DNA of 64,000 bases from PALSA-911 sp963743035 (lineage in GTDB: Bacteria > Pseudomonadota > Alphaproteobacteria > Acetobacterales > Acetobacteraceae): positions 456,823 through 520,822 of the forward strand of contig CAVUOB010000001.1 of NCBI GenBank assembly GCA_963743035.1, written 5' to 3'. Within the stretch, counting starts at the first letter, position 1; every line of letters starts with the position of its first letter. Below are positions 35,372 through 44,287 of the stretch, one piece after another. The notes under the pieces are model-generated. The model was not told where the DNA came from. It did not search any database and saw only the letters and a list, made by a program, of their open reading frames with translations. The translations under genes and the position numbers were made by a program.

Positions 35372-36550
35372 CTATGCTTCCACGACCATCGTTCCGAAGA
35401 ACTGATGGTCGCCGCCATTGCCGCTGGCGATGCCGACCCGCGCGCCCGGCACCTGATGCGCCCCGGCCCGGCCCCAGACCTGCAGCGCCACTTCCGCCAC
35501 CCGGATCATGGCGGTCACCGCGATCGCGTTGGTGCAAAGCGTGCCGCCGGAGGTGTTCACCGGGATGCCGGCGCCGAGCTTGAACTGGCCTTCGCGCAGC
35601 ATCGCCGGCGACTGGCCGAGGCCGGCCAGGCCCGCCGCCTCGATGGAGTGGAATTCGGTGTTGCTGAACGGGGCATAAAGCTCCGCGACATGCACCTGCT
35701 TCGCGGGATCGGTGATCCCCGCCATCTTGTATGCACGCTGGAACGACTGCTTCAGCGCAAACGCATCCGCGTGGTCGGCAGTCTGGCCGCGGCCCATGCG
35801 GTCGCCGAGATAGTAGGTCTCGGAACAATGGCCGAGGCCGGTGATCCACACTGCGTCCAGCTTGTGCTCCCGGATGAAACGTTCGGAGGCCAGCACCATG
35901 GCGCCGCCGCCGCTGGATTGCGGGCAGCAATCCATCAGCTTGACCGGCCAGGAGATCATGCGCGAGGCCATGACCTCCTCGATCGTGGTTTCCCGGCGCA
36001 GATGCGCGTTGGGGTTCAATGAGGCGTGCCAGCGGTTCTTGACCGTGACCCGGGCCATGTCTTCCTGCGTCATGCCGTATTTGTGCATGTAGCGCACACC
36101 CGACATGGCCAGCATGTTGATGGTGCCGAGCGGCAGCTGGCGTTCGTAGGTGGGGTCCCAGATCTTGTTCAGCACGGTCTGGCTGTCGCCGCATTCGCCC
36201 ACCTTGTCGGCGCCGGCGGTCAGCACCGTGTCGCAGACGCCGGAGGCGATGTGGTAATAGGCCGCCGCGACGCTGGAAATGCCGGTGGCGCCGCCGGTGT
36301 TGATGCGCAGGAAGCGCTTGTTGCGGGCCCCCACGGCATCCACGCCCAGCCGCTCGGCATTGCCGATGCCGACCATGGCGTCCGGCGACAGCGAGTAGAC
36401 CACGGCGTCGATCTGGTCGAATTCCAGGCCGCAATCGGCCATGGCGGGCACGACGGCTTCGCGCACCAGGTCCGGGTAGCTGGCATCGTCGCGCTTGGCG
36501 CGGAAGGCGGATTGGCCGATGCCGATGATGCCGACCCTTGGCGCGTTCAT
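35372..36550 (-). CDS. thiolase-like protein (SCP2-thiolase type) lacking the classical nucleophile Cys
   Basis: Predicted 392 aa with the thiolase fold: RVGIIGIGQSAFR at the start, the central SAQ/SGGGAMVLAS region and NTSGGTLCTNAIAVTA near the end. Where thiolases carry the N-terminal active-site Cys this one has INTGGATGISS (86-90 region), so claisen-type thiolysis is doubtful. Thiolase-like/DUF35 pairs of the Ltp2 kind are retro-aldolases that lack the normal thiolase chemistry, which makes an aldol-type C-C cleavage a reasonable hypothesis. The start ATG 36550 overlaps the stop of the second thiolase-like gene as ATGA. Confidence 0.82.
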   Translation of the reverse strand: MNAPRVGIIGIGQSAFRAKRDDASYPDLVREAVVPAMADCGLEFDQIDAVVYSLSPDAMVGIGNAERLGVDAVGARNKRFLRINTGGATGISSVAAAYYHIASGVCDTVLTAGADKVGECGDSQTVLNKIWDPTYERQLPLGTINMLAMSGVRYMHKYGMTQEDMARVTVKNRWHASLNPNAHLRRETTIEEVMASRMISWPVKLMDCCPQSSGGGAMVLASERFIREHKLDAVWITGLGHCSETYYLGDRMGRGQTADHADAFALKQSFQRAYKMAGITDPAKQVHVAELYAPFSNTEFHSIEAAGLAGLGQSPAMLREGQFKLGAGIPVNTSGGTLCTNAIAVTAMIRVAEVALQVWGRAGAHQVPGARVGIASGNGGDHQFFGTMVVEA

Positions 36551-37698
36551 GCTGCGGCTCCTGTCTGGTCGCGATCCAGGACGATCACGGTGTTGTACTG
36601 CATGGCAAAGCCGCTGGCGGCGTGAGCCAGGCCGCGGCGGGCGCCCGCGCGCTGGTGCGGGCCGGCGCGGCCGCGTAGCTGGTTGGCGATTTCGCCGATG
36701 CGGATCAGGCCGGTGCAGTAGATCGGGTTGCAGGTCAGGCTGCCGCCCGAAAGATTCACCGGCAACGATCCGGCGGGGCCGAATGTTCCGGCCTCGGCGT
36801 GGCGCTGCCATTGCCCGCGCGCGCAGAGGCCGAGGCCCTCATAGGCCAGCAGCTCCTGGTACGGGGTGTAGTCCGCCACCTCCGCCAGATCGAAGGCGGC
36901 GACGGGATCGCTGATGCCGGCCTCGCGAAAGGCCTGTTCGGCGGCGGCCCGGAGCGAGGGGAGGGTGGCGAGATCGCGGTCGCCGAGGAAGCCGCCTTCG
37001 GTGGCCCAGCCCATGCCGCGCACCCAGACCGGGTCCGGCACGGCGCGGCGGGCCACCTCGTCGGCCCCGGCCAGCACCAGGGCGACGGCGCCGGTGGCGG
37101 GTCGGCCTACCATGCCCTCGCGCAGCGGCCAGCGGGTGACGGTGCCCAGATCGTCCGTCCGGGGCTCAGCCGGATAGGCGCGCGCCCCGTTGCGCCGGTT
37201 CTTCTCCGCCACCGCCAGCGCCGCCTGGCGCGCGCCGGGGATCTGGTGCTCCAGCGCGCCGGCTTGCAGCCCTGCGGCGGCCAGCTCGTCCAGCGGCAGC
37301 CGGCGATGGAAATACGGGTCGGCGGCAAGGCGCTCCACTTCCCGCAACGGCGAGGCCTCGGTCGGGCTCCAGGCGACGACCAGTTGCGTCCGGAACTGGC
37401 CGGTGGCAACCCGCAGCGCGCCCAGCACGAAGGCGTGCTCGGCGCTCGACGGCGTGCTGAGAATGTCGCGGTCGACGCCACCGACCGAGCCGGAGGCGGC
37501 CATGACGGAGATCGCCCTGCCGTCCATCTGGTCATTCGCGCCGACGACGATGCCGTCGATGTCCTCGATGGTCAGGCCGGCATCCCGCAGCGCGCTCTGG
37601 GAGACACGGTAGATCAGTTCCTCGAGCGATTCATTGCCGTTGGGAACGCTGGGCAGCACGGCACAGCCGATGATGGCTGGCTGGACATTATAGGCCAT
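36547..37698 (-). CDS. thiolase-like protein, second partner
   Basis: Predicted 383 aa, diverged from its neighbour but with the same fold: IYRVSQSALRDAGLTIEDIDGIVV, LAEVADYTPYQELLAYEGLG and NLSGGSLTCNPIYCTG. The nucleophile region reads STPSSAEHAFVLGAL, again without Cys. Two non-identical thiolase-like chains next to a DUF35 gene suggest a mixed complex. The ATG 37698 touches the preceding stop codon directly (TAGATG), so translation is probably coupled. Confidence 0.75.
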   Translation of the reverse strand: MAYNVQPAIIGCAVLPSVPNGNESLEELIYRVSQSALRDAGLTIEDIDGIVVGANDQMDGRAISVMAASGSVGGVDRDILSTPSSAEHAFVLGALRVATGQFRTQLVVAWSPTEASPLREVERLAADPYFHRRLPLDELAAAGLQAGALEHQIPGARQAALAVAEKNRRNGARAYPAEPRTDDLGTVTRWPLREGMVGRPATGAVALVLAGADEVARRAVPDPVWVRGMGWATEGGFLGDRDLATLPSLRAAAEQAFREAGISDPVAAFDLAEVADYTPYQELLAYEGLGLCARGQWQRHAEAGTFGPAGSLPVNLSGGSLTCNPIYCTGLIRIGEIANQLRGRAGPHQRAGARRGLAHAASGFAMQYNTVIVLDRDQTGAAA

Positions 37699-38772
37699 CT
37701 ATTGCCTCTCCGTGAGGGGTTCGCGCGCCCTGGGCGGCGCGCCGTCGATCCAGGCCGGGAACAGCGATTGCAGCCCGCCGCCGGTGCTCGTCACCAGCCG
37801 GCGCGCGGCGTGATGCGGCGAGGCGATGGCCTCGGCCAGGTCGAGGACCGGCGTCACGCAGCAATCCCCGGTAAAGCGTGCCCGGCAATCCGACAGGCTG
37901 AGCTTGCCGAGGCAGCCGGCCACATCGGCGATCAGCGCGCGCTGGGGCAAAGGCTCGGACTGGCGGGCGATCCATTCCGGATGGCCGGCGGCCTGCGCGA
38001 AGGCCTGCCAGAATTTCGGCTCGACCGCGCCCACCATCACGTGGCCGTCGCCTGTCTTGTAGACCTGGTAATAGGCGGCGCCGCCGTTCAGATAGGTGCT
38101 GTCGGGTTGTGCCACCTGGCCGGTGGCGCCGAAGGCGGCGATCTCGAATAGTTGCAGCGGCATCGGAACATCGGCGAGGCCGAGATCGATATGGCAGCCC
38201 TGGCCGTCCTTGGAGCGGGCCTGCAAGGCGCCGAGGATGGCGATCACGGAAAACAATGAGCCGCAGATGTCGGCCACGGGCGGGTCGAAGAAGCGCGGCG
38301 GGACGCCGTTGCGGTACAGCACCCCGGCGGCGGCCAGGTAGTTGCCGTCGTGACCGGCCGCCTGGGCCAGCGGGCTATCCGCCCCGTGGCCGCTGATCGA
38401 GCAGGTGATCAGCCGCGGGTTGCGCGCCCGCAGGGTCTCGGCGCCGAGGCCGAGGCGCGCCATGACGCCGGGGCGGAAGCCCTCGATGAAGATGTCCGCC
38501 CGGTCGGTCAGGGCAAGCAGGGCGGCGCGGCCTTCTTCCTGCTTGAAGTCCAGCCGGGTGACGGCTTTTCCGGCATTCAGGGCTTCGTAGAACAGCGGCC
38601 GGCCGTCCTTGTCCCGTGGTCCGAGGGCGCGCATGTCGTCGCCCCAGGGCGGCTCCACCTTCGTCACCTCCGCGCCCATGTCGGCCAGCAGCAGGCTGGC
38701 CATCGGCCCGGGGATGTAGAACGAGACGTCGACGACCCGGATGCCGTGCAGGAAACGGTTGAGGCGGCTCAT
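37699..38772 (-). CDS. CaiB/BaiF (class III) CoA-transferase
   Basis: Predicted 357 aa. The opening GIRVVDVSFYIPGPMASLLLADMGAEVTKVE-type segment, FIEGFRPGVMARLGLG, and the catalytic Asp in AAGHDGNYLA are all diagnostic of family III CoA transferases and alpha-methylacyl-CoA racemases. It would move CoA from one acyl-CoA to another acid, or racemise an alpha-methyl group. The start ATG 38772 overlaps the cyclase stop by four bases; the stop abuts the next start. Confidence 0.88.
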   Translation of the reverse strand: MSRLNRFLHGIRVVDVSFYIPGPMASLLLADMGAEVTKVEPPWGDDMRALGPRDKDGRPLFYEALNAGKAVTRLDFKQEEGRAALLALTDRADIFIEGFRPGVMARLGLGAETLRARNPRLITCSISGHGADSPLAQAAGHDGNYLAAAGVLYRNGVPPRFFDPPVADICGSLFSVIAILGALQARSKDGQGCHIDLGLADVPMPLQLFEIAAFGATGQVAQPDSTYLNGGAAYYQVYKTGDGHVMVGAVEPKFWQAFAQAAGHPEWIARQSEPLPQRALIADVAGCLGKLSLSDCRARFTGDCCVTPVLDLAEAIASPHHAARRLVTSTGGGLQSLFPAWIDGAPPRAREPLTERQ

Positions 38773-39644
38773 AGCACCGCCATGGGCACGATCGGACTGG
38801 CGGTGCCACCGACGATGGGCAGCGGGGCGGCGGCGAAGGCGAACTCGGCCACGCCCGTTTCGCTCAGGGCGCGCAGGCTGAGGCCTTCCAGCAGCGGAAC
38901 ACCGTAGTTGCGGATCAGGCATTGATGCACCGGAAAGACCTGGCCGGCCGGAAAGGGCAGCACCTCGATCGCGTAATTGTCGGCGCCGACCAGCGCGACA
39001 CCGGATCGGGCCAGCCACAAGGCGGCTTCCAGGCCGATGCCCGGTTCGGTGTCGAAGCGGATGGCCTCGCCTGCCTGCTGGCGTTCCAGCCAGCCGGTGC
39101 GGATCAGCACGGCGTCGCCTTCGGCCGGGGTCACGCCGGCCTGGCTGGCCGCTGCCTGCAGCTCGGCCAGCGGGATGGTCTCGCCGTCCGGCACTATGCC
39201 GCCGCGCAGGCGCACGATGTCCAGCAGCAGGCCGCGGGTGAAGATCGGCGGCATCTTGTCTATGCCGCAGCGGGCCGCGCCGGAGGTGCTGCGGATGCCG
39301 TTGCCGGGGAAACCGTTATACAGTCTGTCGTCGTGCCAGACATGGCAGAGCGCGTCTATGTGCGTGCCGACATGCAGCGGCAGCAGGATGGTGTCCTCGG
39401 CGAATTGGAAGCCGCCCGGCTGGCGCGCGCCGGCGGCATAGTCGCCGCCGTCACGGTCCATGAAATGCATCACCCCCGGGCGATGCGGGGGCACCGCGGT
39501 GCGCGGAGAGAGTGGCTGCGCCAGGCTCAGTACCTGCCCGGTGCGCACCAGCCCGGCGGCGGCGCGGGTCTGGGCCGGGCCGATGCGGTTCAGGGCGCCC
39601 TTTTCATCCTGCTCGCCCCACAGGTTCCAGGCTTCCTCGGTCAT
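38769..39644 (-). CDS. cyclase family protein (kynurenine formamidase-like metal hydrolase)
   Basis: Predicted 291 aa. The metal-binding signature HxGTHxDxxxH is present as HVGTHIDALCH (residues 91-101), with VLIRTGW and VGADNYAIEV further on. The family includes N-formylkynurenine formamidases and isatin hydrolases, which open amides or rings by hydrolysis. Within an operon of CoA-activating enzymes a ring-opening or amide hydrolysis step is likely. Both ends overlap neighbours by ATGA. Confidence 0.88.
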   Translation of the reverse strand: MTEEAWNLWGEQDEKGALNRIGPAQTRAAAGLVRTGQVLSLAQPLSPRTAVPPHRPGVMHFMDRDGGDYAAGARQPGGFQFAEDTILLPLHVGTHIDALCHVWHDDRLYNGFPGNGIRSTSGAARCGIDKMPPIFTRGLLLDIVRLRGGIVPDGETIPLAELQAAASQAGVTPAEGDAVLIRTGWLERQQAGEAIRFDTEPGIGLEAALWLARSGVALVGADNYAIEVLPFPAGQVFPVHQCLIRNYGVPLLEGLSLRALSETGVAEFAFAAAPLPIVGGTASPIVPMAVL

Positions 39645-41191
39645 GGCTTGCTGCCCGCGGCGGCCAGGGTTTTCAGCTCGCGGCGCAGCAGCTTGCCGGT
39701 GGCGGTGACCGGCAGTTCGGTGCGAAACTCGATGATATCCGGAACCTTGTAGCGCGAGGCGGTGGAGCGGCAATGCGCCGCGATCTCGTCCCGGCTGGCC
39801 TGGTGGTCGGGACGCAGCACGATGAAAGCGGCGAGCAGCTCGCCCTGGCGCGCGTCGGGCACGCCGACGACGCCGGCCTGGCCGACCGCGGGGTGCTGCA
39901 TCAGCATGTCCTCCACCTCCGCCGGGGAGATGTTGATGCCGCCTTTCTTGATCATTTCCGTGGTGCGCCCGACGAAGACCAGTTCCCCGGTCTCGGTCAG
40001 ATGGCCCATGTCTCCGGTACGGAAGAAACCATCCGGCGCGAAGGCCTCCGCCATGAGCTGCGCGCTTGATTTGCCGTAGCCGCGGGTGACATAGCCGCGC
40101 ACCTCGATCAGCCCGTCCTCGCCCGGTGGCAGGACGGCGCCGGTATCGGGGTGCAGGATCCGGATCTCGACGCCGGGCAGAGGCGGGCCCTGGCATTGGG
40201 CGCGGCGTTCCAGCGGCCAGTCATGCGGGGTGACGCAGCAATTGCCGTAGCTTTCGGTCTGGCCATAGACGTTGCAGATCTCCGCCGCCCCCAGCACCCG
40301 CGCCGCGGTCAGGATGTCCTGCGGGGCGCCGATGGTCACGCCGGTGCGCAGGCTGCGCGTGCGTTCCGGGCGGAAGGCCGGATGCGTGCTGATGGCAGCG
40401 GTGATGGCGGGCAGCGTATAGAGCGCGGTGCAGCGGTGGCGCTCGATCAGCTCGATGGCCTCGCCGGGCTCGAAGCGCGATTGCAGCACCAGGCCGGCGC
40501 CGTGGGTCAGCGTCGCGGACATCGCGTTGGCGCTGCCATAGGACCAGAACAGCGGCGGGGCGAGCAGCACGCGGTCGGTGGAACGATAGCCCTGGCGTTC
40601 GCCGATATTGAAGCCGTTTTCGATGATGCCGTAATGCGCCAGCGGCACCGCCTTGGGCCGGCTGCTGGAGCCGGAGGTGTAGATAACGATGGCATCATCG
40701 GCCGCGCTCGGCCCCTCGCCGGGGGGCAGCGGGAAGGGGAACGCCGGCTCGGCGCCGAATTCCGCGTAGGATGCGGCCGGGCCGCCCTGCAGGACGATCG
40801 GCAGATCGGGCGCGATGGCCCGCAGGTCTTCGGCAAAATCCTGATCGCCGAAACGGTCCAGCGCGAACAGGATCTTCACCCCGGCATCGCCCAGCAGCCA
40901 TTCCAGCTCGCTGCGCCGGGACCAGGTGCTGAAGGCAACGATCGTCGCCCCGATCAGCGTGGCACCGAAGAACACCTCCAGCCATTCCAACCGGTTGTTC
41001 ATCAGCAGCCCGACCCGGTCGTGCCGGCGGATGCCGCGCCGGTGCAGGCCGGCGGCAATGCGGCCCGCGCGTTGCGCCAGCCCGGCATAGGAGATTTCGC
41101 GATCGCCGCAGATCACCGCCAGGCTGCTGCCATGGCAGGCGGCCTGCTCGCACAGAAGCTCGGCCAAGGTGCGGCTGAACGGAGCTTTCAT
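39641..41191 (-). CDS. AMP-forming acyl-CoA synthetase (benzoate/cyclohexanecarboxylate-type ligase family)
   Basis: Predicted 516 aa ANL-family enzyme. The P-loop is YTSGSSSRPK (171-180), slightly unusual with serines; VYGQTESYG, FFRTGDMG, GRTTEMIKKGG and the catalytic-Lys tail TATGKLL follow. It is the first gene of an operon of six, each overlapping or touching the next, and probably makes the acyl-CoA on which the transferase and thiolase-like proteins act. The ATG 41191 has only a weak ribosome-binding site. The subgroup name is a guess from overall layout. Confidence 0.88.
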   Translation of the reverse strand: MKAPFSRTLAELLCEQAACHGSSLAVICGDREISYAGLAQRAGRIAAGLHRRGIRRHDRVGLLMNNRLEWLEVFFGATLIGATIVAFSTWSRRSELEWLLGDAGVKILFALDRFGDQDFAEDLRAIAPDLPIVLQGGPAASYAEFGAEPAFPFPLPPGEGPSAADDAIVIYTSGSSSRPKAVPLAHYGIIENGFNIGERQGYRSTDRVLLAPPLFWSYGSANAMSATLTHGAGLVLQSRFEPGEAIELIERHRCTALYTLPAITAAISTHPAFRPERTRSLRTGVTIGAPQDILTAARVLGAAEICNVYGQTESYGNCCVTPHDWPLERRAQCQGPPLPGVEIRILHPDTGAVLPPGEDGLIEVRGYVTRGYGKSSAQLMAEAFAPDGFFRTGDMGHLTETGELVFVGRTTEMIKKGGINISPAEVEDMLMQHPAVGQAGVVGVPDARQGELLAAFIVLRPDHQASRDEIAAHCRSTASRYKVPDIIEFRTELPVTATGKLLRRELKTLAAAGSKP

Positions 41192-41285
41192 CCGCGTCCG
41201 GCCATGATCCTGGCCTGGGTTGGTCGCCGTTCCGGCATGATCGTTCCTCCCGTTGGCGCGAATCTATGGCCCCCGAATGGCTCGG

Positions 41286-41297
41286 TCAAGCGTTTGA
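41286..41297. promoter_or_regulatory. palindromic operator candidate between ligase and TetR genes
   Basis: TCAAGCGTTTGA is symmetric at 10 of 12 positions and is flanked by an AT-rich stretch (ATTAAAACATATG) that is exceptional in this GC-rich window. It lies 95 bases upstream of the ligase start and 90 upstream of the TetR start, a natural place for shared control. Confidence 0.4.
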
Positions 41298-41386
41298 TTA
41301 AAACATATGCCCGATTTTTCTTCCCCGGCTTCGCTGCCCGGGTGTATGTGCGTCTGGTTTCGCTCGTGGTTGCAAGGGAATGGCGG

Positions 41387-42097
41387 ATGGCTCGCGTTAT
41401 CAAGGCGGTTGGTGCGAAGGCCGGCAAGGACGCCCTGCCACGCGGCGCACGGGAGCGGATCCTGGACACCGCCGAGCAGCTGTTCGCGCGGGAAGGCGTG
41501 ATGGCCGTGACCTTGCGCTCGATCGCATCGGCGGCGGACGTGAACGTTGCCGCCGTGAACTATTATTTCGGCTCCAAGGAGAAGCTGTTCGAGGAGATGT
41601 TCCTGCGCCGCGTGGCGCCGCTGAACGAGGAACGGCTGACCCGGCTGCAGGATTGCATGGCGCGGGCCGGCGGCCGGGCGTCGCTGGAGGCGATCGTGCA
41701 GGCCTATGTGCTGCCCGCGACGGAGCTGGCGGATGTTTCGTCCGCAAGTGCACGGGCGATCATCGTGCAGTATTCGCTCGGGCGCATCCTGGCGATGCCG
41801 GAGGCGAACCACATGCTGGTTCGCTATTACGACCGGCTGCGCAAGGAGTTCGTGGCGGCGCTGCAGCAGGCGCTGCCGGACCTGGCGCCGCAGGAAGTGG
41901 TGTGGCGCTATTACTGGATGGGCGGCTGCCTGATGTGCTCCCTGGCGGTGCCGCCGGGAATGGTGGAGGACCCTGCCGGGGGAACGGAGGCCGCGCCATC
42001 CGGCAGGGGGGCATTGATGACCGACAGCCTGATCGGGTTCCTGGTCACCGGCTTCCGGTTCGGGGTGCGCAAGACGGGGCCCAGGGCTGTCGCCTAG
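41387..42097 (+). CDS. TetR-family transcriptional regulator
   Basis: Predicted 236 aa. The helix-turn-helix region reads RILDTAEQLFAREGVMAVTLRSIASAADVNVAAVNYYFGSKEKL-like in arrangement, with the YYFGSKE recognition helix ending typical of TetR proteins. The C-terminal half resembles the PF17939/CerR-like ligand domains. ATG 41387 follows AGGGA with an eight-base gap; the frame is open far upstream but there overlaps the ligase operon. Divergent placement makes it the probable regulator of the six-gene ligase operon. Confidence 0.86.
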   Translation: MARVIKAVGAKAGKDALPRGARERILDTAEQLFAREGVMAVTLRSIASAADVNVAAVNYYFGSKEKLFEEMFLRRVAPLNEERLTRLQDCMARAGGRASLEAIVQAYVLPATELADVSSASARAIIVQYSLGRILAMPEANHMLVRYYDRLRKEFVAALQQALPDLAPQEVVWRYYWMGGCLMCSLAVPPGMVEDPAGGTEAAPSGRGALMTDSLIGFLVTGFRFGVRKTGPRAVA

Positions 42098-42255
42098 ATC
42101 CTGGCCGCTCCATGCGTATCCGGCAGCAGCAGGTGATGCAGCTCCGGCACCAGCGCCAGAAAAGCCGGTGCCTCCGCATTCCGCGAACGGGGCAGATCCA
42201 CCGGCGCCCCTTGCCCGATCCCTGCGCAGTCCGGCGCCGCTGTCAGGTCTTGCTT

Positions 42256-42954
42256 CTACCGCGCGGCGAACTGGGTCTTGCCGAACATGACTTCCTTTTC
42301 CTCGGCGGTCATCGCGCCCTTGCGCTGGTTTTCCGCCAGCACCTCCACCCCGCGCTGCACGGCCGGGCGGGCGGCGATGGCGTCATGCCAGCGCTTGACG
42401 TTCGGATAGGCGGAAAGATCCACGTTGCGCCGATCGGGATTGCGGATCCAGGGGAAGGTAGCGATGTCGGCGATGCTGTATTCGTCGCCGGCGAGATAGG
42501 CGGCCTCCGACAGGCGCTTGTCCAGCACCCGGTGCAGCCGCGCCACTTCGTTGGTGTAGCGCTCGATCGCGTAGGGGATCTTGTCGTTGGCGTAATTCGC
42601 GAAGTGGTTGTACTGGCCGAACATCGGCCCGACGCCGCCCATCTGGAACATCAGCCATTGCAGGCAGGTGTAGCGCGCGATCGGGTCGGTGGGGATCAGC
42701 CGGCCGCCGGTCTTTTCCGACAGATAGATCAGGATCGCGCCGGATTCGAACAATTCCACCCGCTTCCCGCCGGGCCCGTCGGGATCGACGATGGCGGGAA
42801 TGCGGTGGTTCGGCGTGATCGCCAGGAACTCCGGCTTGAACTGGTCGCCCTTGCCGATATTGATCGGGATCACGTTGTAGGGCAGACGAAGTTCCTCTAG
42901 CGCGATATGCACCTTGTGGCCGTTCGGTGTCGGCCAGGTCCAGACATCGATCAT
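42256..42954 (-). CDS. glutathione S-transferase family protein (YfcG/YghU-like)
   Basis: Predicted 232 aa. The thioredoxin-fold N-terminal domain opens MIDVWTWPTPNGHKVHIALEE, the pattern of Nu-class YfcG-like disulfide reductases, with IPAIVDPDG (cis-Pro) and the Glu-Ser of FESGAILIYL for glutathione binding. The C-terminal helical domain includes YSIADIATFPW. Such proteins act on disulfides or organic peroxides and not on classical GST substrates. GGGGAGG precedes ATG 42954. It follows the aminotransferase gene on the same strand, upstream stop 27 bases away. Confidence 0.9.
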   Translation of the reverse strand: MIDVWTWPTPNGHKVHIALEELRLPYNVIPINIGKGDQFKPEFLAITPNHRIPAIVDPDGPGGKRVELFESGAILIYLSEKTGGRLIPTDPIARYTCLQWLMFQMGGVGPMFGQYNHFANYANDKIPYAIERYTNEVARLHRVLDKRLSEAAYLAGDEYSIADIATFPWIRNPDRRNVDLSAYPNVKRWHDAIAARPAVQRGVEVLAENQRKGAMTAEEKEVMFGKTQFAAR

Positions 42955-42981
42955 CCTCGTCCTCCCCTAATGGGTTGAAGG

Positions 42982-44154
42982 TCAGGCGTTTCCGGCCAGG
43001 AAATCCATCGCCGTCTGCACGCCGCCGGGCCGGTGCGGCACGCCGGCGATCCGCAGCCCCATCTCCACCCCGCCGAGCGTGCCGAGCAGCTGCAACTCGC
43101 CGAGATCGCCCATATGGCCGATGCGGAACACCTTGTCGGTGATCTGGCCCAGGCCATTGCCCAGCGCCATGTTGAACTTGTCCAGGATGATGTTGCGCAG
43201 CCCGTCGGCGCTATGGCCATCCGGCGTGCGGATCGCGGTCACGCCGGGCGAGTAGCAGTGCGGGTCCAGGCATTGCAGCTCCAGATCCCAGGCGCGCACG
43301 GCGCGGCGCGTGGCCTCGGCGAAGCGTTCATGGCGGGCGTAGACGTTGGCCAGCCCTTCCTCCTGCAGCATCTTCAGCGCCTCGTTCAGGGCGAAGATCA
43401 GGTTCTCGGCCGGGGTATAGGGAAAGAAGCCGGTGGCGTTGGCGGCGATCAGCGGCTCCCAGTCCCAGTAGCTGCGCGGCAGTTTCGCGCTCTTCGCCGC
43501 CTCCAGCGCCTTCGGACCGATGGCGTTGAACGACAGGCCGGGCGGGATCATCAGCCCCTTCTGCGAGCCGGAGATGGTGACGTCCACGCCCCAGGCATCG
43601 TGCTGGTAGTCCGAGCAGGCGAGCGAGGAAATGGCGTCGACCATCAGCAGCGCCGGGTGGCCGGCACGGTCCATCGCCTGGCGCACCGGCAGGGCATGGG
43701 TCATGCAGCTGGTCGAGGTTTCGTTATGGACGATGCAGACGGCCTTGATCTTGTGGGACTTATCGGCCACCAACCGTTCCTCGATGGCGGCAGCGTCGGC
43801 GCCACGGCGCCAGTCGGTTTCCAGCATCACCGGCTCCAGGCCAAGCCTGCGTGCCATCTGGTCCCACAGATGCGCGAACCAGCCGGTATGGCTCATCAGC
43901 ACCTGGTCGCCGGGCGACAGCGTGTTCAGCAGGGCCGCTTCCCACGCGCCGGTGCCGGATGCCGGATAGATCGCGACGATGCCCTCGGTGCCGAAGATCT
44001 TGCGCAGATTGGCCACGACCTCGCGGCCGACGGCGCCCCATTCCGGACCGCGATGGTTGATCGGGGCGCGGTGCATGGCGCGCAGCACGCGATCGGGGAC
44101 GTTGGTCGGGCCGGGTGTCTGCAGAAAATGCCGGCCGGCTTGGTACTTGCTCAT
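42982..44154 (-). CDS. alanine/serine-glyoxylate-type aminotransferase (class V)
   Basis: Predicted 390 aa. It begins FLQTPGPTNVPDRVLRAM, the family hallmark, and has the cofactor Lys199 in GSQKGLM and Asp173 in LLMVDAISSLA. The family converts glyoxylate to glycine using serine or alanine and belongs to the serine cycle or photorespiratory salvage. GAGGAG precedes ATG 44154. It is divergent from a FAD/Fe-S dehydrogenase gene of the glycolate/hydroxyacid oxidase type, which could supply glyoxylate, so a shared role in glyoxylate metabolism is inferred. Confidence 0.9.
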   Translation of the reverse strand: MSKYQAGRHFLQTPGPTNVPDRVLRAMHRAPINHRGPEWGAVGREVVANLRKIFGTEGIVAIYPASGTGAWEAALLNTLSPGDQVLMSHTGWFAHLWDQMARRLGLEPVMLETDWRRGADAAAIEERLVADKSHKIKAVCIVHNETSTSCMTHALPVRQAMDRAGHPALLMVDAISSLACSDYQHDAWGVDVTISGSQKGLMIPPGLSFNAIGPKALEAAKSAKLPRSYWDWEPLIAANATGFFPYTPAENLIFALNEALKMLQEEGLANVYARHERFAEATRRAVRAWDLELQCLDPHCYSPGVTAIRTPDGHSADGLRNIILDKFNMALGNGLGQITDKVFRIGHMGDLGELQLLGTLGGVEMGLRIAGVPHRPGGVQTAMDFLAGNA

Positions 44155-44287
44155 CTTCGTTGCTCCTCAGGCGGCCGGAGACAAAGCACGCTCGGGCGGG
44201 CTTGCCAATCCGCCCCCGGCCAATGCGCCATTGCAATGCAGGTAGGGCTCGGCACAGCATGCGCCGCTCATTGCGGAGACCAGGACG

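Noticed and set aside
34902..36434. A 510-residue protein ending in the DUF35 domain
   Set aside because: The upstream part is the opposite frame of the thiolase-like gene; DUF35 has its own ATG 35357 and ribosome-binding site.
40151..42097. Long open frames antisense to real genes, for example upstream of the TetR gene or across 19913-21151 and 28564-30669
   Set aside because: High GC content leaves antisense frames open. They lack ribosome-binding sites and family motifs, while the other strand encodes clear enzymes.
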